DNA of 64,000 bases from Nitrospira sp. (lineage in GTDB: Bacteria > Nitrospirota > Nitrospiria > Nitrospirales > Nitrospiraceae): the NCBI GenBank assembly GCA_024998595.1, contig JACOEK010000001.1:558001-622000 (forward strand), written 5' to 3'. Position numbers and translations under genes: made by a program. Positions 55,735 through 63,467 of the stretch are shown here, piece after piece. How positions within the stretch are numbered: the first letter of the stretch is position 1; every line of letters begins with the position of its first letter. The notes beneath the pieces were generated by a model that worked only from the letters and a program-made list of their open reading frames with translations, was not told the DNA's origin and did no database searches.

Positions 55735-56058
55735 ATGTATCTCGTAGCCGATATCAGCGTTGAGATCTGTGCCGCAAAAAGCTGCAAGCTCTGCACTCAA
55801 TACTGTCCTGAAGCCAATACCATCCTTTACAGCGATGAAATGGGCAAGGATAAGGGGTTTAAGTATGGGTCAGCCTATGTGGCTGTAGATCGGTGCAAGG
55901 GCTGCGCGCAGTGCGTGTGGGTCTGTGACAACATGGCAAAGAATAACGCCATTAAAATGATTATGATCGACCAGTTGCCGGTCGCGGCATTGACGGACAA
56001 TATTACCTATGGCGAAAAAAGTACGACGGCGACATTAGTCAGCCCCGTAGTTGGGTAA
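55735..56058 (+). CDS. porD: 2-oxoacid:ferredoxin oxidoreductase, delta (ferredoxin-like) subunit
   Basis: 107 residues. Two clusters of four Cys, CAAKSCKLCTQYCPE and CKGCAQCVWVC, indicate two 4Fe-4S sites, though the first is spaced C-x4-C-x2-C-x3-C rather than the standard C-x2-C-x2-C-x3-C. It passes electrons from ferredoxin to the catalytic subunits. 24 bases after porG. Confidence 0.86.
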   Translation: MYLVADISVEICAAKSCKLCTQYCPEANTILYSDEMGKDKGFKYGSAYVAVDRCKGCAQCVWVCDNMAKNNAIKMIMIDQLPVAALTDNITYGEKSTTATLVSPVVG

Positions 56059-56079
56059 TTGGACGAAAGGGGAACGGGC

Positions 56080-56844
56080 GTGGGAACGACACAAGATACG
56101 AGAGAACGGATTATCGTGCCGGGACCGGCTGGGTTCCATCCGCCGTCAGCGGCTCAGTTAGGAGTGTCGCTGCCTGATCCTGGGCAGGGCCTGTATTACG
56201 GCCTCCTCGAACCTAATGAAGACACAGTGATCGAAGAAATGGCTCGGAAAATGTTGACGAGCCCGAATGCAACGATTTTCCCAGGACCTCTCGTCTTGTG
56301 GGCGTGGAACAACCATGCAGTTGAAAAAGCAAAGGCCGTTCTGGAGATTGCAGCGCAGATCCCGGATGTCATGATCATACCCATGCCTGATTATCGACCC
56401 AAGTATCCGAAGATCGATCCCGAAGAGGTAATCAATCCAAATCATCCCAATCTTACGATTTGGGGTAACAAGATTGAGGCGTGCATTTTTATTGGCGTGC
56501 ATTGTCATTACGCGAACCTCACTCTGAAAATGATTCGTGCAGGGACGAATTGCTGCACAATGGCCATTTGCGCTGAGCAAGGACATGAAGACGCCATGTT
56601 GACGATTCGGGACTCCGATACTTTAAAGTTGAAGAAGACTGCGCAAATCTTCAAAAAAGTTCGTGAGGAGATGGGCATTAAACTCCCCGAGAATGGAGAA
56701 AATGTCCGCTTCACTGGGACTCAGTCGAAAGTCCACGATGGCAAGACGCATACAAATCCTATGACTTTTATGCCTTCGGCTGCTAGTGCAGGTAGTGCAG
56801 CTGCTTTTGGTCACTCGCCTGATCAGATGAAGCGAGAAGGCTAG
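56080..56844 (+). CDS. porE: 2-oxoacid:ferredoxin oxidoreductase, epsilon subunit
   Basis: About 254 residues from GTG 56080 with AAGGGG just before it; TTG 56059 is an alternative adjoining the porD stop. This fifth subunit is known only from the five-subunit enzymes of microaerophilic reductive-TCA bacteria such as Hydrogenobacter; it is thought to help oxygen tolerance or assembly. Seen: a hydrophobic core with IFPGPLVLWAWNNHAVEKA, VIPMPDYRPKYP and an HCHYANLTLKMIRAGTNCC stretch. No known catalytic domain. Confidence 0.75.
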   Translation: MGTTQDTRERIIVPGPAGFHPPSAAQLGVSLPDPGQGLYYGLLEPNEDTVIEEMARKMLTSPNATIFPGPLVLWAWNNHAVEKAKAVLEIAAQIPDVMIIPMPDYRPKYPKIDPEEVINPNHPNLTIWGNKIEACIFIGVHCHYANLTLKMIRAGTNCCTMAICAEQGHEDAMLTIRDSDTLKLKKTAQIFKKVREEMGIKLPENGENVRFTGTQSKVHDGKTHTNPMTFMPSAASAGSAAAFGHSPDQMKREG

Positions 56845-56879
56845 GGTTTTAGGCCAAGGCGATATAGTCAAGAGGTGTA

Positions 56880-58229
56880 ATGATGAGCGAAGCATTGGAA
56901 CCTAAACAAAAGACAGTTCCCCAAGGCGATCCAGCCACGAGCGTCTCGCCGCCGAAGGTAGAAACGAAGAAGGATCCGCATGCGGCCGCGAAGCAACAGA
57001 AGGTCGTAACGCCGGAGTATATGTTTTTGGAAGCTCCGAGGACCAAAGAATTTATTACCGGCAGTGAGGCTGCAAAAGAGGCCATCCGTCGTTCCAACGT
57101 CGATCTAGCCATTGCCTACCCAATCACCCCACAAAGTGAAACCATGCAGCTCGTAGGCGTGCTGTATGGTGAAGGGTATGTGAAAGAATATTATCGCGGT
57201 GAAGAAGAGGTCGGCGTCATGGCGGCTATCGCGGGTGGTTCGCGAGCCGGCGTTCGATGTTATACCGCGACGGCTGGTCCTGGCACCTTGAGAGGACTGG
57301 AAGGGATTGCTTCATGGCCTGGCCATCGGTTGCCCGTTGTGGCTATGTTCACATGCCGAGTGGTGAACGCACCCTTGGCGATTCAGCCTGACAATATCGA
57401 AGTATCGTATCTGCTCAATTGCGGCATGATCGTGTTCCATGCTGAAAATCAGCAGGACATGTATGACTTTACGTTAGCAGGATTTATCATCAGTGAAAAA
57501 AATGATGTCACTCTTCCTGTTGGCGTCTGTTGCGACGGATTCTTTGTTACCCATGCTCGTGGTTACGTGCGCATGCAGGATCGTGACATGAAGCTTCCGC
57601 CCCGCGAGCCTTGGCGTGGAGCCGTTCCAGTTCTGGATGCAGAGAATCCTCCGGCGCGACTCTCTCGTGATGCCCCAGTTCAAAAATCCAACTTTATGGC
57701 ATACAACATTCACGCTGTATGGCAACAGGAAGTGTGGGCTGCGGTCGAGCGTTCTCGAAAGTACATTAATCAGTACATGGGGGGGCTGCTTACCGCTGAG
57801 AATGTCGAAGATGCCGAAGCCGTCATTATTGCTTCTGGTAGTGCAGCGGCTCAATCTCGTGAGGCTGTACGCATTTGTGCAGAAAAGGGAATTAAGATTG
57901 GCCTGATTAAGATTCGCTCGCTTCGGCCGTTCCCGACCCAAGAATTGCGCAAGTTGTGTGCAAAAGCTAAATTGATCGTTGTGCCGGAATTTAACTACGT
58001 CGGATGGTTGGCGAAGGAAGTAGCGACTGCCATCTACGGCTTTTCAAATGCGAAGATCATCGGAGGCCCACGCGTTTATGGTGGTCAGTCGATGCCGGTA
58101 GAGTTGATAGTTGACGAAGTTGAGTCCGGATTAACCGGAAAGAAGTCGACAAACGTAGCTATTTCTCAGGTCATGGGTGCATCAGCCGCTGACCATGAGG
58201 CTATGGGCCACTTCATGCGTAGTATTTAG
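56880..58229 (+). CDS. porA: 2-oxoacid:ferredoxin oxidoreductase, alpha subunit
   Basis: 449 residues. The pyrimidine-binding half of the TPP site and CoA region: AYPITPQSETMQLVG, YRGEEEVGVMAAIAGGSRAG, TATAGPGTLRGLEG. It has a 60-residue Lys/Pro/Ala-rich start (KQKTVPQGDPATS...) that precedes the core at about residue 45, longer than in most homologues. Two consecutive ATGs at 56880 and 56883. The operon closes with the perfect hairpin terminator. Confidence 0.9.
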   Translation: MMSEALEPKQKTVPQGDPATSVSPPKVETKKDPHAAAKQQKVVTPEYMFLEAPRTKEFITGSEAAKEAIRRSNVDLAIAYPITPQSETMQLVGVLYGEGYVKEYYRGEEEVGVMAAIAGGSRAGVRCYTATAGPGTLRGLEGIASWPGHRLPVVAMFTCRVVNAPLAIQPDNIEVSYLLNCGMIVFHAENQQDMYDFTLAGFIISEKNDVTLPVGVCCDGFFVTHARGYVRMQDRDMKLPPREPWRGAVPVLDAENPPARLSRDAPVQKSNFMAYNIHAVWQQEVWAAVERSRKYINQYMGGLLTAENVEDAEAVIIASGSAAAQSREAVRICAEKGIKIGLIKIRSLRPFPTQELRKLCAKAKLIVVPEFNYVGWLAKEVATAIYGFSNAKIIGGPRVYGGQSMPVELIVDEVESGLTGKKSTNVAISQVMGASAADHEAMGHFMRSI

Positions 58230-58252
58230 ACTAAGAACTACGCTTTTGAGCC

Positions 58253-58299
58253 AAAATAGTAGAGCCCGTTCGGTTAGACCGAACGGGCTCTACTATTTT
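58253..58299. terminator. Perfect 22-bp bidirectional terminator
   Basis: A 22-base arm at 58253-58274 is an exact reverse complement of 58278-58299, around the 3-base loop TAG; the arms begin with AAAA and end with TTTT, so it works in both directions. It lies between the porA stop and the end of the small minus-strand gene. Confidence 0.9.
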
Positions 58300-58320
58300 A
58301 GGGATATTTATCGTAGGTTT

Positions 58321-58569
58321 TCAGCCCTGAAGATCTTCGTCGAGTAGATCAGGGCTTTCCGGCATGCCGTGAGCCACGTATTTGGCATACGATAAATAAA
58401 TCGATGCACTATCACGCATGGCTTTGGTGCCATTGGCCATGCGATGCAGCTTGTCTGAGCCAGGTGCTTCAGTCTTGCGGAGATGATCAACATGGTCATG
58501 TAGGACTATGGTAAAGCGCTCCATGGCCATTTCTACTTCCCGGTAGGCTTGCAAAATAGGGTCAGTCAT
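58321..58569 (-). CDS. Small helical protein of unknown function
   Basis: 82 residues, start ATG 58569 with AGGAG upstream. Almost entirely helical, with charged amphipathic stretches (EVEMAMERFTIVLHDHVDHLRK and SIYLSYAKYVAHG). No family recognised. Its own promoter is visible, so it is a separate gene. It converges on porA across the shared terminator. Confidence 0.6.
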   Translation of the reverse strand: MTDPILQAYREVEMAMERFTIVLHDHVDHLRKTEAPGSDKLHRMANGTKAMRDSASIYLSYAKYVAHGMPESPDLLDEDLQG

Positions 58570-58590
58570 GTGAAGTACTCCTCTTAATTT

Positions 58591-58620
58591 AGAATACAGC
58601 AGCCATCTTTAAAGGGTCAA
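58591..58620 (-). promoter_or_regulatory. Promoter of the small minus-strand gene
   Basis: On the minus strand, TTGACC (58615-58620) and TATTCT (58591-58596), spacer 18. It gives a leader of about 15 bases with the AGGAG site. Confidence 0.5.
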
Positions 58621-58635
58621 CCGAGGACCGTCATT

Positions 58636-59841
58636 ATGTACCGCCTATCATCTGCAGTATTAAGCACCATCGCAACGGTGGCCAAGCTAAACATTTGCGA
58701 ACCTCGGCAGAGGATTTCAGAGTCCCTCCTGAATGGCGTGAGGGAACTTTCAGAAATGTTTATCAGGGGCGGCGAAGGCATTGGGACTGCCTATCTAGAG
58801 AATCAGCGACTCCGTACCAGTTACTTAGCCTACTATGTGCCAGTTAATCTAGGGAAGGTTCAGTTTCTCTTGGAAGAGTTGCGGCCCGTACTTCCACGTT
58901 CTGCAGATAAGGAGTTTCGAGTGTTAGACCTTGGCGGAGGGCCAGGAACGGGGGCACTTGGTCTGCTGGATTGGTGCTGTTCTCAATCCCTTCCCCCGGC
59001 GGCATCGATCAGCATGACGGTGGTTGACCGCTCGCCCGAGGTGTTAAAACTCTGTAATGAACTTTGGCAGGTATATGGCAAGCAGAATCACGATCATCCT
59101 GTCGGTACCTTGCAAACCGCTACGTGTAATCTTGAGCGTGGCGTTCCGTCCGCACTTCGAGTGGGGGGGCGAGACAATGGATATCATCTTATCATTGTTC
59201 AGAATATCCTTTCTGAGCTTTTCGTCGGGAGTTCAGATCCCATTAGTAAACGGACGGAATTTGTCAGCCAATTACTAACCTACTTGGCACCGGAGGGAAG
59301 TCTGATGTTGATAGAGCCGGCATTGAGGTCGGCATCAAGAGCTCTGCATCAGGTGCGGAACAATTTATTGGCCGATCTCCAATGCACGGTCTTCAGCCCT
59401 TGCCTACACAATCAACCCTGCCCCGCACTCATCAAGCCTGACGATTGGTGCCACGAGGAGCGCTTTTGGGAAACTCCGGACTGGATTGCTCAAATTGACG
59501 ATAGTGTGGGGTTTATTAAGGATGCGCTTAAATACTCCTATGTGATTCTGCGCAAAGATGGGAAAACCTTGGTGCCTCAAAATCCCCATTACCACCGTGT
59601 CGTGAGCGAGTTGCGCGAGTTGAAGGGAGAGAAAAGAGTTTGGTTGTGCGATGCGGAGGGAAGATCGGAACTCGGCCGCCAGGATAAAGAACGTTCGCCC
59701 TCAAATGCTGCATTTGACGACTGGCATCGAGGAGCAATTGTTCGAGTCGACGACATCGTCAGAAAAGAAAGGAAAGGTCGCCCGGCAATGGTCGGCCGCA
59801 TCCTCTCTTCCGGAGTTGCGGAAGTAATTCGGCCTGCGTGA
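58636..59841 (+). CDS. Rsm22/METTL17-like small-subunit rRNA methyltransferase-family protein
   Basis: 401 residues. SAM-binding motif VLDLGGGPGTGALGLL (about 96-112), VVDRSPEVL, and later a Cys set typical of the Rsm22 family: Cys256, 262, 272 in SPCLHNQPCPA...DWCHEERFW and Cys338 in RVWLCDAEGR. In mitochondrial relatives (METTL17) the equivalent Cys hold a 4Fe-4S cluster and the protein helps small-subunit assembly. Bacterial members are of unknown role. It has no operon partner. Confidence 0.78.
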   Translation: MYRLSSAVLSTIATVAKLNICEPRQRISESLLNGVRELSEMFIRGGEGIGTAYLENQRLRTSYLAYYVPVNLGKVQFLLEELRPVLPRSADKEFRVLDLGGGPGTGALGLLDWCCSQSLPPAASISMTVVDRSPEVLKLCNELWQVYGKQNHDHPVGTLQTATCNLERGVPSALRVGGRDNGYHLIIVQNILSELFVGSSDPISKRTEFVSQLLTYLAPEGSLMLIEPALRSASRALHQVRNNLLADLQCTVFSPCLHNQPCPALIKPDDWCHEERFWETPDWIAQIDDSVGFIKDALKYSYVILRKDGKTLVPQNPHYHRVVSELRELKGEKRVWLCDAEGRSELGRQDKERSPSNAAFDDWHRGAIVRVDDIVRKERKGRPAMVGRILSSGVAEVIRPA

Positions 59842-59845
59842 CGCG

Positions 59846-60040
59846 CTAGTCCGCTTCAGGCTCTGAGGAGCCGTGTTGATGAGATACCCGATCCTCATCA
59901 AAGAGCTCGGCCATTTCCGTCGCAATCATGTCTCGATCGTTGGGCACCGAGACAAGGGGAATTTCCTTGCGAGGCTTAGGTGTCGCATCGGCGCTAGGGG
60001 GAGGCGTTTGAGGGATAGAGGGCTTATTTGTGTCGCTCAT
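59846..60040 (-). CDS. Short acidic/Pro-rich hypothetical protein
   Basis: About 64 residues from ATG 60040 (frame open to 60058). Low-complexity N-terminal half (PQTPPPSADATPKPRKE) then a charged tail (DRDMIATEMAELFDED). No family and a weak ribosome-binding site; it may not be expressed. Convergent with the methyltransferase gene. Confidence 0.35.
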   Translation of the reverse strand: MSDTNKPSIPQTPPPSADATPKPRKEIPLVSVPNDRDMIATEMAELFDEDRVSHQHGSSEPEAD

Positions 60041-60078
60041 AATATCGTCAGTATACACGAAACGAGGGTGAGAAAGGG

Positions 60079-60441
60079 CTATTCAAACGCTTCCAAGGAA
60101 GAGCGTTCAGGGAACTGGGTTTGGCATGCGGTGCAAGTGACGAAATAAATGGCTTCCCGGACAGACATGGTAATGCGGAAATCGAGAGAGACTCCCCGAT
60201 GGTGACAGTTTTGGCAAGAAATCTCTTTGAGCCGGTATGGAATATCAGGTTGAGTCCGCACATAAAATTCCATGTCCGTATAAACCGGGAAGCTATAGCG
60301 GCATTTCAAGCACACGCCGCGGCATTCTCCATCGGATTGCAATGTTCGACGATCGATGCCGAATGTATTCGTTTTGCAGATTGCGCACTGCACGGTGGAT
60401 AACCGCTTTTCTATCTGGTCTATCGGAATAAGAGCCATCAT
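60079..60441 (-). CDS. Zinc-ribbon protein with four CxxC motifs
   Basis: About 120 residues from ATG 60441 (GGGGGA upstream; ATG 60438 is adjacent). Four CxxC pairs (CAIC, CLKC, CQNC, CTAC) suggest two zinc ribbons. The intervening sequence is basic and hydrophilic, as in small nucleic-acid-binding proteins. Function not known. Transcribed away from the phosphatase gene. Confidence 0.6.
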   Translation of the reverse strand: MMALIPIDQIEKRLSTVQCAICKTNTFGIDRRTLQSDGECRGVCLKCRYSFPVYTDMEFYVRTQPDIPYRLKEISCQNCHHRGVSLDFRITMSVREAIYFVTCTACQTQFPERSSLEAFE

Positions 60442-60520
60442 GTTCCCCCAGTAACCGAGGTGAGTATACGCACCCGTGCAGGGTATCTTCAATTGCCAAG
60501 CCAAGAATCGCATGAATTCC

Positions 60521-60548
60521 TTGACCCCTTCGCGCAGGACCCTATACT
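60521..60548 (+). promoter_or_regulatory. Promoter with a very short leader before the phosphatase gene
   Basis: TTGACC (60521-60526) and TATACT (60543-60548) with a 16-base spacer, only 9 bases before the ATG at 60558. The transcript would begin at or next to the start codon. Confidence 0.5.
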
Positions 60549-60557
60549 AACCTCACA

Positions 60558-60986
60558 ATGCATATGATCAATAAGCGTCTCCTCGTCGGTAATGCCGATG
60601 ATGCGAAGAATCCTCCGCCACAGGTCGGGGCGATACTCATGGTAGCGGAAGAACAAAATGTGACAGTGCCTCCACGGGTTATCTATGCCAAGGTGCCCAT
60701 GAAGGAGTTTGGTGAGCCTTCGGTTTCAGCTATGTACGATGCCGTGCAATGGATCGAGGCGCAATTGCCTAACAATCGGCTGATGGTGTGTTGCCGGGCG
60801 GGCATGGGACGTTCAGTTTCGGTAGTAATCGCCTATCTTTGCTGTGTGGAGGGAATGGTTTATGCCGATGCGCTTAAGCTTGCACTTACAAGACGTCCAG
60901 GTGGTATGCCTTTGCCTCGCCTTGACGCGGTTATCGAGGATGTTTGCCGCAGACGTCAGGGCCTAAATGGGCCCTCCCGCTCATAG
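60558..60986 (+). CDS. Dual-specificity phosphatase-like protein
   Basis: 142 residues. The signature C-x5-R appears as CRAGMGRS with Cys79 as nucleophile and Arg85; the residue before the Cys is another Cys (Cys78), where most family members have His. Downstream, RRPGGMPLP is typical of the family. It would act on phosphoproteins or other phosphoesters. Second ATG at 60564. No ribosome-binding site is seen, in line with a leaderless message. Confidence 0.75.
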   Translation: MHMINKRLLVGNADDAKNPPPQVGAILMVAEEQNVTVPPRVIYAKVPMKEFGEPSVSAMYDAVQWIEAQLPNNRLMVCCRAGMGRSVSVVIAYLCCVEGMVYADALKLALTRRPGGMPLPRLDAVIEDVCRRRQGLNGPSRS

Positions 60987-61171
60987 ATCAGGATCCGCAA
61001 AACGTGCAGTTGTCTCTCACCATTCGTCCTTCTGATCCTTCCTTCATTCCTGGCATCTCCTCCGTCGTCACGTAGTTTAAAATTGCGCCCGGCACGAGTT
61101 GCATTTTCGCTCATCTCCGTGGCGTAATTTGACTCGTTCCGTGTCATCACCTCTTTGCCCAGGAATCTTCC

Positions 61172-62017
61172 ATGCCTGAATTGCCGGAAGCAGAAGTCGC
61201 TGCGCGTCAATTGCGCGAACGAGTTGTTGGAGCCTTGGTGCGCGATTGCTGGGTAGGGCGAGGAGACATTGTGCGAGAAGGCTTGTCTTCCTTGGAGTGG
61301 TTCCGCCACGCCACGATTACGGGAGTTGAGCGACGGGGGAAGAGTGTCATTATTGCGTTTCTACGCGCTGGACAGACCAGATTTCTTGCTGCCGAATTGG
61401 GTATGACCGGGTTGCTGTTATTCCGGAAAACGCCGGCTAGATACCCGCAGCATACGCATTTTATCCTGCACCTTGAAGGAGGCCTTGAGCCCGAGATTCG
61501 GTATTGGAACCCCCGTCGGTTCGGGCGACTCTCTTTGTTAGACCAGGCTGGACTGGATCAATACACGTCTCGTCGATTTGGGCCGGACCCGTTGCTAATG
61601 AGTCTAAAGGAGTTTGTGCAGCTGCTTTCATCCACCCGCGGCAGGCTGAAGTCCCTTCTGATGCATCAACAGGCTATCGCTGGGATCGGGAATATTTACG
61701 CCAATGAAATCCTGTTCCGTGCCCGGCTTCATCCCGATCAGCCATCCAATCAGGTCGGAGAAAAGGCAGTGATGCGTCTGCATGAAATCATGGGCGACGT
61801 ATTACGAGAGGCGATCACTATGGGTGGGTCCAGTGTGCGCGACTATTTTGCCCCGGACGGAACAGAGGGACAGTATAAACGCCGACATTTGGTGTATGCC
61901 AAGTCGGGCGAACCTTGTTCGAACGATTGCGGGGCGTTGATCAAGCGCTCCATCGGCGAGCGAAGTTCATTTTATTGTCCTAGATGCCAACGGATTCGTC
62001 GCCTGCGCGTTGGCTAG
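61172..62017 (+). CDS. mutM: Formamidopyrimidine-DNA glycosylase
   Basis: 281 residues. Removes 8-oxoguanine and formamidopyrimidines. N-terminal catalytic Pro-Glu (MPELPEAE), Lys in RRGKSVI, an H2TH region (QQAIAGIGNIYANEILF) and a C-terminal zinc finger. The finger reads C-x3-C...C-x2-C (CSNDC and CPRCQ), one residue longer at the first pair than the usual C-x2-C. The 185-base gap before it shows nothing clear. Confidence 0.93.
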   Translation: MPELPEAEVAARQLRERVVGALVRDCWVGRGDIVREGLSSLEWFRHATITGVERRGKSVIIAFLRAGQTRFLAAELGMTGLLLFRKTPARYPQHTHFILHLEGGLEPEIRYWNPRRFGRLSLLDQAGLDQYTSRRFGPDPLLMSLKEFVQLLSSTRGRLKSLLMHQQAIAGIGNIYANEILFRARLHPDQPSNQVGEKAVMRLHEIMGDVLREAITMGGSSVRDYFAPDGTEGQYKRRHLVYAKSGEPCSNDCGALIKRSIGERSSFYCPRCQRIRRLRVG

Positions 62018-62150
62018 GTGCTGAAGGGGTGAGACCGTTCATCCCCATATTCAGCAGGACAATATAAACTTATCAATTATTTATGGTGATGAATCTTCAG
62101 TGCTCATTATGGTAGGACTTCTGTGCTGACAGCTTGGGCCTTTTGGAGGA

Positions 62151-62179
62151 TTGAGCTAATCAGCAGAATTCGGTACTCT
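62151..62179 (+). promoter_or_regulatory. Sigma70-type promoter of the ATP-citrate lyase operon
   Basis: TTGAGC (62151-62156) and TACTCT (62174-62179) with a 17-base spacer, about 47 bases before the aclB start at 62226. Confidence 0.55.
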
Positions 62180-62225
62180 ACCGCTCCGTTTCTTGGCCCT
62201 ATCACATACCAAGGAGTCGTCAATC

Positions 62226-63425
62226 ATGGCGAAAGTGCTGGAAGGTCCCGGGATGGGGCTGATGAAGAAGTGGGGAATTAATGTTCCCAATTATGTTGTC
62301 GTCACTTCAGTCGATGAGCTAACCAAGCTGGGGCAAGCCAATGAATGGCTGAAGAAGTCTAAGCTTGTTGCCAAGGCGCATGAAGCGCTCGGTTCGCGTT
62401 TTAAGCTGGGATTGGTCAAGGTCGATTTAGATTTCAAGGCTGCGGAAGCCGCAACCAAGGAAATGATCGGCCGCCAAGTCGGTAGCATCACCGTGACCCA
62501 GGTCATTGTCTCGGAAATGATCCCGCACAAGGAAGAATATTATTGTGCGGTGAAATCGACTCGTGAGGGCAGTGAAATCCTTGTGGCCAATTGTGGCGGG
62601 ATTGAAGTTGAGTCTAATTGGGAGCGTGTCAAACGCTTGTGTCTTGAAATTGGGCAATCTCCTTCTCCGGAATCCCTTGAAAAGTTGAGCAAAGACGCAG
62701 GGTTCTCCGGCGGACTTGCCAAAAAAATGGCTGAGTTCGCGGGGAAAATGTTTGCCTGTTTTGATAGTGAGGACGCGCAGTACCTCGAAGTGAACCCGGT
62801 AGTTTTGCGAGCCGGCGATGATGAGTTGGTTGCCCTTGATGCGGTCACTCTCCTCGACGGCGATGCCAAGTTCAGGCATCCCGATTGGAACTTTGCCTTC
62901 GCCGCGGAATTTGGCCGAGCCTACTCCAAGCAAGAGATTGAGGTCATGGCGGTTGACAGCAAGATCAAGGGCTCAGTTAAATTCATTGAGATTCCTGGTG
63001 GCGATACAGCCATGTTGCCTGCCGGCGGGGGCGCCAGTGTGTATTACTCGGATGCTGTAGTGGCTCGTGGCGGCAAGTTGGCGAATTATGCGGAATACTC
63101 TGGGGATCCACCCGATTGGGCGGTCGAAGTTCTAACCGAAAAAGTGTGCTCCCTTCCTGGTATTAAAAACATCATTGTCGGTGGTGCCATTGCAAATTTC
63201 ACCGATGTGAAAAAGACATTCGGCGGCATCATCAACGGTTTTCGCAAAGCCAAGTCAGAAGGCAAACTGAAGAACGTGAAGATTTGGGTGCGTCGTGGTG
63301 GGCCGCGTGAAAAAGAAGGCCTGGATGCGATGCGCGCGCTGAAAGACGAAGGCTTTGATATCAATGTCTTCGACCGCAATACACCGCTCACCGACATTGT
63401 CGACAAGGCGCTCCAAGCAAAGTAG
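62226..63425 (+). CDS. aclB: ATP-citrate lyase, small (beta) subunit
   Basis: 399 residues from ATG 62226 (AAGGAG upstream). Together with AclA it splits citrate with ATP and CoA into acetyl-CoA and oxaloacetate, the key step of the reductive TCA cycle. It has an ATP-grasp/succinyl-CoA-synthetase-beta-like build: VLEGPGMGLMKKWGINVP at the start, VANCGGIEVESNWE, YLEVNPVVL and the C-terminal CoA-ligase-like MLPAGGGASVYYSDAVVARGG. The size matches the subunit of split-form enzymes. 42 bases lie before aclA. Confidence 0.95.
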   Translation: MAKVLEGPGMGLMKKWGINVPNYVVVTSVDELTKLGQANEWLKKSKLVAKAHEALGSRFKLGLVKVDLDFKAAEAATKEMIGRQVGSITVTQVIVSEMIPHKEEYYCAVKSTREGSEILVANCGGIEVESNWERVKRLCLEIGQSPSPESLEKLSKDAGFSGGLAKKMAEFAGKMFACFDSEDAQYLEVNPVVLRAGDDELVALDAVTLLDGDAKFRHPDWNFAFAAEFGRAYSKQEIEVMAVDSKIKGSVKFIEIPGGDTAMLPAGGGASVYYSDAVVARGGKLANYAEYSGDPPDWAVEVLTEKVCSLPGIKNIIVGGAIANFTDVKKTFGGIINGFRKAKSEGKLKNVKIWVRRGGPREKEGLDAMRALKDEGFDINVFDRNTPLTDIVDKALQAK

Positions 63426-63467
63426 CCTGCCGCCTATGACCAACTGAATATAAGGGGAGATCCCGAG

